Origin: Dialister sp. UBA734
GTDB lineage: Bacteria; Bacillota; Negativicutes; Veillonellales; Dialisteraceae
NCBI GenBank assembly: GCA_002297935.1
Contig: DBLC01000049.1
Span: forward strand, 3,947 to 8,972
DNA: 5,026 bases
Reading direction: 5' to 3'
Below the pieces are notes generated by a model. It searched no databases and was not told the DNA's origin. It saw only the letters and a list, made by a program, of their open reading frames with translations. Shown in pieces: positions 1-4,742 of this stretch (within the stretch, counting starts at the first letter, position 1; each line of letters opens with the position of its first letter). The position numbers and the translations under genes were made by a program.

Positions 1-253
1 TGGAGTAATAAAGAGTAGATACAGTTGGCGAAAAGGTTATGGTTTTGCAGATTCCGGTGGAGTAACAAAGCGTAGATACTGCTAGTAACAAGGTTATGAA
101 AGGTTATTAGAAATTCATATAACCCTTTATAACCTTGGTGCTGGCGGCTTTTTATTTTGTTAGGAAAACGGGGACAGTAGAATAATAACCTTTATGCTAT
201 CGGAATGTTTGAATTTGTAGGACAATGAAATCATCACAACAATAACCTTTATG
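1..253. repeat. Symmetric AAGGTTAT/ATAACCTT array, copy 1 (57-bp and 10-bp spacing)
   Basis: AAGGTTAT occurs at 33-40, 90-97 and 100-107. The reverse form follows as ATAACCCT at 119-126 and ATAACCTT at 129-136, 185-192 and 242-249. Start-to-start spacings are 57, 10, then 10, 56 and 57, so the array is nearly mirror symmetric about position 113. The two left units also share TGGAGTAAYAAAGMGTAGAT at 1-20 and 58-77, exactly 57 bp apart, so a true 57-bp direct repeat is present. The left side probably continues before the window. Function is unknown: it could be regulator sites upstream of etfB, an RNA hairpin ending an upstream transcript, or a dispersed element. Confidence 0.85.
90..136. repeat. 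Core inverted repeat of array 1
   Basis: Positions 90-107 (AAGGTTATGAAAGGTTAT) pair with 119-136 around an 11-nt loop, giving an 18-bp stem with one mismatch and one G-T wobble. A T-rich run follows at 149-158, but 12 nt after the stem, so a terminator for an upstream gene is possible but not canonical. Confidence 0.8.
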
Positions 254-300
254 GGAAGGGAAATCAGTTATATTATCCCCTGCCCAAAGAGCCGCATTTA

Positions 301-309
301 TGTTATACT
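301..309 (+). promoter_or_regulatory. Candidate extended -10 promoter for etfBA
   Basis: TGTTATACT fits an extended -10 element (TG, one base, TATACT). No good -35 hexamer lies 16-18 bp upstream, which extended -10 promoters can tolerate. Transcription would start near 316, giving a leader of about 85 nt. A weaker TATATT at 269-274 is an alternative. Confidence 0.5.
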
Positions 310-349
310 GAAACAGATGAATTATATTGGAAAAGTAGGATTTTGATGG

Positions 350-377
350 GTGACTGGTCACCAGTCTACCAGTCATC
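350..377. repeat. Palindromic heptamer element in the etfB leader
   Basis: GACTGGT at 352-358 and ACCAGTC at 360-366 form a perfect 7-bp inverted repeat around one base. The stretch divides into four 7-nt blocks (350-356, 357-363, 364-370, 371-377) built on GTGACTG, GTCACCA, GTCTACC and AGTCATC. It is related, in reverse complement, to the GGTAGACTAGTGACT arrays near 3999 and 4745. It ends 13 nt before the ribosome binding site and could form a small hairpin in the mRNA. Confidence 0.7.
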
Positions 378-389
378 TATTTCTAAAAA

Positions 390-395
390 AGGGGG
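390..395 (+). promoter_or_regulatory. etfB ribosome binding site
   Basis: AGGGGG lies 5 nt before the ATG at 401, a slightly off-consensus Shine-Dalgarno. It supports 401 rather than the upstream ATG at 350 as the start. Confidence 0.75.
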
Positions 396-400
396 CTATT

Positions 401-1192
401 ATGAAGTTTCTGGTTTGTATCAAACAGGTAGTGGATACATCCAAAATGGAAGTGGATCCGGCTACCGGACGTTTGAAGCGAAACAATGCAAACAGCATTA
501 TGAATCCGCTGGACCTTCATGCATTGGAAGCCGCATTTGCTTTGCGTGACCAGGTGGGTGGCACTGTGACGGTGATCACCATGGGACCGCCGCAGGCCGC
601 TGCTGTATTGAAAGATGCGGTTGCTATGGGGGCCGATGAGGTTTACCTGGTGACCGACCGTGCCTTTGGCGGCGCCGATACGTTGGCGACCAGCTATACC
701 CTGTCGGCGGCAGTGAAGAAATTGGGCACCTTTGATCTCATTTTCTGCGGACAGGAATCGATTGACAGCAACACCGCTCAGATTGGACCGGAAATGGCAG
801 CCACTCTGGGCATTGCAGACGTCAGTGCAGCTACGGATATTTCCTTTGAAAAAGAAGGATTCGTTACAGTGAAACGTCTCATGGGTGATGTGACCGAAGA
901 ATTGGAATTGGCCCTTCCGGCGGTTGTGACGGCCACAGAAGCTTTGAATGCACCGAGATATCCAAGCATCAAAGGGCTTCTCAAAAAGGATGAAGTAGAA
1001 ATCCATCAGCTTACCGCCGCAGACCTTGATGTAGACCCGGAAAGAATCGGCATGAAAGGGTCCCCGACCCAGGTGCGTCAGGTGCGCCCGGTGGTTCCGC
1101 CGAAGAAAGAAAATCTTCGCATCGAAGGAAAGACCGCAGAAGAAGCCGTGGAGGCTTTGTTTGAAGCAGTAAAGAAATTGAATGTCATGTAA
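401..1192 (+). CDS. etfB: Electron transfer flavoprotein subunit beta (bifurcating type)
   Basis: This is the beta subunit of a cytoplasmic electron transfer flavoprotein, which with EtfA carries FAD and passes electrons between NADH and an acyl-CoA dehydrogenase-type partner. At 263 residues it has the usual family length. Visible features are the N-terminal MKFLVCIKQVVDT strand, an NPLDLHALEAA segment (35-45), ITMGPP (59-64), a DRAFGGADTLATS stretch (86-98), CGQESIDSNTAQIGPE (116-131) for flavin diphosphate binding, and the EtfB signature region around TATEALNAPRYPSIKGLL (177-194). From family knowledge, DRAFGGADTLATS resembles the NADH/FAD site of electron-bifurcating ETFs such as that of Acidaminococcus fermentans, so bifurcation with ferredoxin is likely but not proven. 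The start at 401 is chosen because it begins the conserved sequence and has AGGGGG just upstream; an in-frame ATG at 350 would add 17 unrelated residues encoded by a palindromic leader. The next gene starts 11 nt after the stop. Confidence 0.96.
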   Translation: MKFLVCIKQVVDTSKMEVDPATGRLKRNNANSIMNPLDLHALEAAFALRDQVGGTVTVITMGPPQAAAVLKDAVAMGADEVYLVTDRAFGGADTLATSYTLSAAVKKLGTFDLIFCGQESIDSNTAQIGPEMAATLGIADVSAATDISFEKEGFVTVKRLMGDVTEELELALPAVVTATEALNAPRYPSIKGLLKKDEVEIHQLTAADLDVDPERIGMKGSPTQVRQVRPVVPPKKENLRIEGKTAEEAVEALFEAVKKLNVM

Positions 1193-1196
1193 GGAG
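1191..1196 (+). promoter_or_regulatory. etfA ribosome binding site overlapping the etfB stop
   Basis: AAGGAG begins with the last two bases of the etfB TAA stop and sits 7 nt before the etfA ATG at 1204. The overlap suggests translational coupling, fitting equal amounts of the two subunits. Confidence 0.85.
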
Positions 1197-1203
1197 AGCA
1201 AAC

Positions 1204-2205
1204 ATGGATTTTTCTGATCATAAAGGAATTTATGTCATTGGCGCTCTGCTCCATGGCAAAATTCAAAAAGTAACTGGAGAACTCACTGGGGAAGCCCGCG
1301 TGCTGGCTGACCAGCTAGGTGAAAAAGTGGAAGTGGTGCTCATCGGCAGCGGTTTGACCGATGATGCTTCTTCTCTCATTGCCTTGGGGGCTGATACGGT
1401 GTACGTCATGGACGACCCGCTGCTGGCTCATTATGATGGCAAAGCCTACCAGAAAGCCCTGGCAGGTTTCCTGAAAGAAAAGAAACCAGACACTATCATT
1501 TTTGCTGCCACTGCAGTGGGCCGCGACTTGGCACCTCGTCTGGCAGCAGAATTGGTTTGCGGCGTTACCGCTGACGTGACTGAACTGTCTGCCGATGTGG
1601 AAAAGAAATTGGTCATCTGGTCTCGTCCGGCCATGGATGGAAATATCATGGCCGATATCATCAGCCCGAACTATCGCCCGCAGGTGGGCACCGTCCGTCC
1701 TGGTATTTTCAAATTCCCTGCCGCTGATAGCAGCCGCAAAGGGGAAGTGGTTTCTGTCCCTGTCACGCTCGCTAAAGAAGACTTGGGCACCGTACTAAAA
1801 AATATCATCCATGGCGAAAAAGATGACCATCCGGTGGAAAATGCCAAAGTCATCGTTGCTGGTGGCCGCGGTATCCGTACCAAAGAAGAATGGGACAAAC
1901 TCCATGAATTGGCTGACCTTCTGGGGGCCGCTGTGGGCTGCTCCCGCCCGATTTCTGAACAGGGCTGGGAACCTCATAGCCATCAGATCGGACAGACCGG
2001 CAAAGGGGTCGCGCCGAAAGTGTACTTCGCTTTCGGTATTTCCGGTGCTATGCAACACATGTGCGCTGTCAATGCGGACATCGTGATTGCTGTAAACAAA
2101 GATAAAAAAGCACCGATCATGGAAATGGCAGACTACGCCATCGAAGCCGACCTGAAAGATTTCCTTCCACTTTTCATTGAAAAGGTGAAAGCACTGAAGA
2201 AGTGA
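1204..2205 (+). CDS. etfA: Electron transfer flavoprotein subunit alpha
   Basis: This is the alpha subunit (333 residues) of the same flavoprotein; it forms the heterodimer and holds the mobile FAD domain. The N-terminal half carries the ETF fold, including AATAVGRDLAPRLAAEL (101-117), CGVTADVTEL (119-128), RPAMDGNIMADI (141-152) and VRPGIF (164-169). The C-terminal FAD domain shows AGGRG (219-223), VGCSRP (244-249), QIGQTGK (261-267), FGISGAMQH (277-285) and VNKDKKAPI (297-305), matching the flavin-binding Arg, Thr/Ser and Gln-His positions of the family. There is no N-terminal ferredoxin domain as in some longer EtfA proteins. The start is fixed by AAGGAG at 1191-1196, which overlaps the etfB stop codon, so translation is probably coupled. 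No clear terminator follows; the downstream hairpin array lacks a T tract, so read-through to the next gene is possible. The dehydrogenase partner is not in the window and cannot be named. Confidence 0.96.
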   Translation: MDFSDHKGIYVIGALLHGKIQKVTGELTGEARVLADQLGEKVEVVLIGSGLTDDASSLIALGADTVYVMDDPLLAHYDGKAYQKALAGFLKEKKPDTIIFAATAVGRDLAPRLAAELVCGVTADVTELSADVEKKLVIWSRPAMDGNIMADIISPNYRPQVGTVRPGIFKFPAADSSRKGEVVSVPVTLAKEDLGTVLKNIIHGEKDDHPVENAKVIVAGGRGIRTKEEWDKLHELADLLGAAVGCSRPISEQGWEPHSHQIGQTGKGVAPKVYFAFGISGAMQHMCAVNADIVIAVNKDKKAPIMEMADYAIEADLKDFLPLFIEKVKALKK

Positions 2206-2242
2206 CTTCCTTGTCTCACATAATGATGTAACCGATAGCCCA

Positions 2243-2430
2243 AAGGTTATTATTTTCTGAGTTTCGCTATATACGCAATGTGCTAAGCCGGTTGGCGTCA
2301 AGGTTATGAAAGGTTACTTTGCACGGTTACTATAAATAACCTTTTATAACCCTTTAGGTGACGATTTGATATTTCTATGTAAGATTTACCAACGTGGGAG
2401 AAAAATAACCTGCCCGCAGGGCTAACCTTT
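2243..2430. repeat. Symmetric AAGGTTAT/ATAACCTT array, copy 2
   Basis: In the 296-bp gap between etfA and the next gene, AAGGTTAT occurs at 2243-2250 and 2300-2307 and AAGGTTAC at 2310-2317. These are followed by ATAACCTT at 2336-2343, ATAACCCT at 2346-2353, ATAACCTG at 2405-2412 and CTAACCTT at 2422-2429. Spacings are 57 and 10 on the left, then 10 and 59 on the right, the same design as upstream of etfB. GTTGGCG precedes AAGGTTATG by two bases both here (2291) and in the first array (24), so the copies share more than the core motif. A small palindrome, CCTGCCCGCAGG, lies at 2410-2421. Confidence 0.85.
2300..2353. repeat. Core inverted repeat of array 2
   Basis: Positions 2300-2317 pair with 2336-2353 at 15 of 18 positions around an 18-nt loop. 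No T tract follows, so it is not a standard intrinsic terminator for etfA, although it could slow polymerase or protect a 3' end. Confidence 0.7.
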
Positions 2431-2442
2431 TGGGATGGTGGC

Positions 2443-2448
2443 TATAAT
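2443..2448 (+). promoter_or_regulatory. Candidate -10 box for the aminotransferase-like gene
   Basis: This is a perfect TATAAT. The expected -35 zone (about 2420-2425) has no TTGACA-like match but overlaps the last motif of array 2 (CTAACCTT, 2422-2429). That overlap would suit control by a protein binding the motif. The predicted leader is about 47 nt. Confidence 0.5.
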
Positions 2449-2488
2449 CGCTATGTGGGATTTGACCAATAAAAACAATATATTTAAC

Positions 2489-2496
2489 GGAGGTGA
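2489..2496 (+). promoter_or_regulatory. Strong ribosome binding site deciding the 2502 start
   Basis: GGAGGTGA is close to a full anti-16S match and ends 5 nt before the ATG at 2502. The alternative in-frame GTG at 2493 is part of this site. Confidence 0.85.
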
Positions 2497-2501
2497 GACA
2501 T

Positions 2502-3374
2502 ATGGCACAAACTACCATATATTACAACCACAATTACTACTATGATTTCTCCAAAATCATAGCGGCAGACGACAGAGGCCTTCAATTTGGTGATGGCTGC
2601 TACGAATGGATTCGTGTGTTCCACGGTCGTCCTTTCGCCCTGTCCTATCATACAGACCGACTCTATCGCTCTATGCGTCTTTTGGGCATTCGCCCGGTGA
2701 CCGCACCGGATGAATTTACCGAAATCATCGAAGTGGTAGTCGAAGAAAGTGGTATTACTGAAGGCTATGTAAAAATCATCGTGACCCGTGGACAGGGAGA
2801 CCATGATTTTACCATTCCTGCTAGAAATAAACTGCGCCCGAACGTCTTGATTTATGCTAAACCCATCGACTTGGATTCCATTGCTAAAGTCCAGGACGGC
2901 GTACAGTGCATCACAACCAACGACGATCGGGGCCATCACTGCGACATCCTTTCCCTGAACCAGCTGAACAACCTGATGGCTCGTGCAGAAGCACAGAAAA
3001 AAGGTGCTTACGATGCGATTTTCCTCAAAGACGGCCTTCTGACCGAAGCCTCTCATTCCAATGTATTCATTGTCAAAGCCGGTGTCATCTGGACCCCAGC
3101 TACCAATGAATTCATGACCCGCGGCATCACCCGCTCCCTGGTCCTCTCCCGCGTCGCACCGACCGCTGGCGTTACCTCTATCGATGACGGGGCAGAACCG
3201 ATTCGCCTGGATACCATGATGAATGCGGAAGAAGTTTTCCTCACCAACTCCGAAGACGGCATCATTCCAGTTCTTTCTATCGACGGAAAACCGATCGGTG
3301 ATGGAAAAGTCGGCAATGTTACTAAGAAGATTCAGGAACACTATGCGCACCTCATGAAAGACGGTTTGCCGTAA
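2502..3374 (+). CDS. Class IV aminotransferase homologue (D-amino-acid transaminase-like) lacking the PLP lysine
   Basis: The 290-residue protein matches the length and whole-length pattern of fold-type IV PLP enzymes, closest by recall to Bacillus D-amino-acid transaminase. Retained landmarks are DRGLQFGDGCYE (24-35, with Tyr34), HTDRLY (50-55, Arg53), Arg143, SLNQLNNLMARAEA (151-164), TEASHSNVF (181-189, Glu182 under the cofactor ring), RGITR (207-211) and IDGKPIGDGKVG (260-271). The Bacillus enzyme reads CDIKSLN with the Schiff-base lysine; here it is CDILSLN, with Leu150 encoded by CTT. All three bases differ from an AAG or AAA codon, so a single miscall cannot explain it. The substrate-carboxylate loop (96-106) is also altered. 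The reading frame is intact and well conserved, so this is not an obvious pseudogene; it may bind PLP non-covalently, use another lysine, or have a non-catalytic role. The ATG at 2502 is preferred over an in-frame GTG at 2493 because that GTG lies inside the GGAGGTGA ribosome binding site. It has its own promoter candidate and terminator. Confidence 0.88.
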   Translation: MAQTTIYYNHNYYYDFSKIIAADDRGLQFGDGCYEWIRVFHGRPFALSYHTDRLYRSMRLLGIRPVTAPDEFTEIIEVVVEESGITEGYVKIIVTRGQGDHDFTIPARNKLRPNVLIYAKPIDLDSIAKVQDGVQCITTNDDRGHHCDILSLNQLNNLMARAEAQKKGAYDAIFLKDGLLTEASHSNVFIVKAGVIWTPATNEFMTRGITRSLVLSRVAPTAGVTSIDDGAEPIRLDTMMNAEEVFLTNSEDGIIPVLSIDGKPIGDGKVGNVTKKIQEHYAHLMKDGLP

Positions 3375-3399
3375 TAGGTGACTCACTATATGAAATTCT

Positions 3400-3451
3400 A
3401 AAAAGGATAGAATCACGTTTGTTTGAAACGACGTGATTCTATCCTTTTTTT
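3400..3451 (+). terminator. Intrinsic terminator after the aminotransferase-like gene
   Basis: Positions 3400-3418 and 3431-3449 form a perfect 19-bp stem around a 12-nt loop, and the transcript ends in seven T residues (3445-3451). It starts 25 nt after the stop codon. The matching A run at 3400-3404 could give weaker termination in the opposite direction. Confidence 0.93.
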
Positions 3452-3484
3452 GTGGAAATAGGTGAATAGAGAAGTGGCAGAAAA

Positions 3485-3668
3485 GGAATGAGAAATTAGG
3501 AATGAGAAATGAGGAATTGTGGCGTCACTAACGGACATACTAAAACGGGAAGTCTCATTTTATATCGTAAGAGGAACAAGGATGTGTAAGGAATAACACA
3601 AAGATTCCTCCACTACGGCCCCCGTGACGGAAAGAGAAACGTTACGCTGGAGGGAAGAAAAGAACGCA
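3485..3668. repeat. Repeat element A, copy 1
   Basis: It opens with five 7-nt blocks (GGAATGA type, 3485-3519). The part at 3532-3559 is identical over 28 nt to 4342-4369, and 3590-3605 is identical to 4400-4415, both at an offset of 810. The end carries a short hairpin with ACGG (3615-3618) and CCGT (3622-3625), and the AAGAACGC near 3660 recurs in copy 2. Confidence 0.8.
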
Positions 3669-3919
3669 AGAGAGCAAATATGAGGCTAACTGACAGGCGA
3701 GAATATGCTATGTTTTAGCAGAACGTTGTGGCTACAGCGTCATTCCGACCAACGCGGAGGAATCTTTTTCGTTTTTATACAAGGCAGTATGAGAGAAGGA
3801 GGGGATGAAATGAGACCCTGCGTCTGGGGCGTATACGTATGAGGTTAATAAAAATGTTAGAAATTTGATGTTGTGATTTTTGGTCTCTTCTGCAATGTAA
3901 ATATATAGAAAGGCAGTGA

Positions 3920-3947
3920 GAAGTTAGAAGTTAGAAGTTAGAAATGA
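3920..3947. repeat. GAAGTTA heptamer array
   Basis: Three perfect tandem copies of GAAGTTA occupy 3920-3940, followed by the variant GAAATGA at 3941-3947. The preceding GCAGTGA at 3913-3919 keeps the same 7-nt phase. Confidence 0.9.
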
Positions 3948-3996
3948 AGGTGACGGCGCATAAGATTTGGAAGCGCCGCGAGTGTGAATAGGTGGC

Positions 3997-4310
3997 TGGT
4001 AGACTAGTGACTGGTGACTAGGGATTGTTGTTGGTTTATTTGCCGAGTCCATGGATGACAACCTGCCTTGACGAAAATTACATTGGTTTAGGGTTTAAGG
4101 TTTGATTGCTAACGCCTAACCCACAAACCTTAAACCAATGAGGCTTTGTGTTTGTACGAATTGTACTATATGAACTCGGAACGTAAATCCAAAACTAACA
4201 ACTAGCAACAAACAACCAACAACAAAATTAAAATAATTAAATTCTAATCTTAGAAATGTTCGTTTTTTTCGGAAAATTTTTGATTATATAGATAGAGGGG
4301 GAAAAATACA
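3997..4310. repeat. Repeat element C, copy 1
   Basis: It starts with RGTGACT-type heptamers (3999-4026), followed by a unique-looking core. Positions 4015-4113 are identical to 4754-4852 over 99 nt. Next comes a GGTTTAG/GGTTTAA heptamer hairpin (4085-4136), ACAACNA-type heptamers (4191-4225) and an AT-rich tail ending with TTATATAGATAGAGGG at 4284-4299. Copy 1 carries one extra heptamer relative to copy 2 near 4006-4019. Confidence 0.85.
4085..4136. repeat. Heptamer fold-back (TTTAGGG-like) in element C
   Basis: Left blocks GGTTTAG, GGTTTAA and GGTTTGA occupy 4085-4105. Right blocks CTAACGC, CTAACCC, ACAAACC and TTAAACC occupy 4109-4136 and are largely their complements. The flanking CATTGG (4081-4086) and CCAATG (4135-4140) close the hairpin. 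The second copy at 4824-4879 keeps the pattern with different right-hand blocks. Confidence 0.8.
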
Positions 4311-4311
4311 A

Positions 4312-4489
4312 TGAGGAATCAGGAATGGTGGTGTCTATAACCGGACATACTAAAACGGGAAGTCTCATTCCAGACCGTTAGAAAAACAATGAACCGTATG
4401 GAATAACACAAAGATCCTTCGACTACGCCCTACGGGCGGCTCAGGATGACAGAAAGAGGTGAGTAACGTTGGAAATAATAAAAGAACGC
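4312..4489. repeat. Repeat element A, copy 2
   Basis: It opens with GAGGAAT and CAGGAAT heptamers (4313-4326), then the 28-nt stretch identical to copy 1 (4342-4369). A hairpin pairs ATCCT (4414-4418) with AGGAT (4443-4447) and CGCCC (4426-4430) with GGGCG (4434-4438). This hairpin type resembles intergenic repeats I recall from unrelated bacteria; that has not been checked. Confidence 0.8.
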
Positions 4490-4491
4490 TA

Positions 4492-4548
4492 GGTAAGGTA
4501 GGCGGTAAGCCGTAAGCAGGAAAATACGGTAGACGGTCAACTGTCTAC
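4492..4548. repeat. TAAGCNG-type heptamer array with hairpin
   Basis: Blocks of 7 nt, such as TAGGCGG, TAAGCCG and TAAGCAG, run from 4492 to 4519, and related CGGTAGA and CGGTCAA blocks follow at 4527-4540. GTAGAC at 4529-4534 pairs with GTCTAC at 4543-4548. Confidence 0.7.
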
Positions 4549-4562
4549 AGCAAGCTAAACTT

Positions 4563-4628
4563 AACGAAATTCTAATGCTACTAGGTTGTTTTTTGACAGG
4601 GCTATTTCGTTTATATAGATAGAGGGAG
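4563..4628. repeat. Extra copy of the element C tail
   Basis: It shares AAATTCTAAT at its start and TTATATAGATAGAGGG at 4611-4626 with the tail of element C (4238-4299). The middle is diverged but also contains a T run. It lies inside B', showing that the tail module occurs on its own. Confidence 0.7.
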
Positions 4629-4633
4629 ATTTT

Positions 4634-4689
4634 AGTAGGCAGTATGCAGTAGGCGGTAGGCAGAAAAACTGCAAACCGCAAACTGAATT
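4634..4689. repeat. AGTAGGC heptamer array with complementary half
   Basis: AGTAGGC, AGTATGC, AGTAGGC and GGTAGGC occupy 4634-4661. After an A-rich block, CTGCAAA and CCGCAAA (4669-4682) partly complement them, with GCAG and CTGC flanking a run of five A. The 7-nt phase is kept across the whole stretch. Confidence 0.8.
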
Positions 4690-4742
4690 TCGCTAGGTAT
4701 GATTTTAAGGTGCTGATGCAATTTTAATAGTTGGAAGGGAAA

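Noticed and set aside
1..253. CRISPR array or plasmid iterons
   Set aside because: Repeats are 8-22 bp, occur in both orientations with few copies, and there are no cas or replication genes. The spacing is fixed but the interval sequences are not spacer-like.
350..400. N-terminal extension of etfB from the ATG at 350
   Set aside because: The extra 17 residues come from a repeat palindrome, and the conserved MKFLVCIKQ start has its own ribosome binding site.
383..1201. 272-codon frame on the minus strand opposite etfB
   Set aside because: Cys- and His-rich composition without motifs; it mirrors etfB, which is certain.
2300..2353. Intrinsic terminator for etfA
   Set aside because: Imperfect AT-rich stem without a following T tract, and it belongs to the repeated array also found upstream of etfB.
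2493..2501. GTG start for the aminotransferase-like gene
   Set aside because: The GTG is part of the GGAGGTGA ribosome binding site of the ATG at 2502.
2484..3416. 310-codon frame on the minus strand
   Set aside because: It is antisense to the aminotransferase-like gene, lacks family features, and extends into the terminator stem.
4085..4105. Telomere-like TTTAGGG repeat
   Set aside because: Only two to three imperfect units within a bacterial hairpin; the likeness is coincidental.
4430..4681. 83-codon frame on the minus strand
   Set aside because: It runs across heptamer arrays and its LPTAY/LTAYRLPY repeats are simply translated 7-nt repeats. It has no ribosome binding site or domain.
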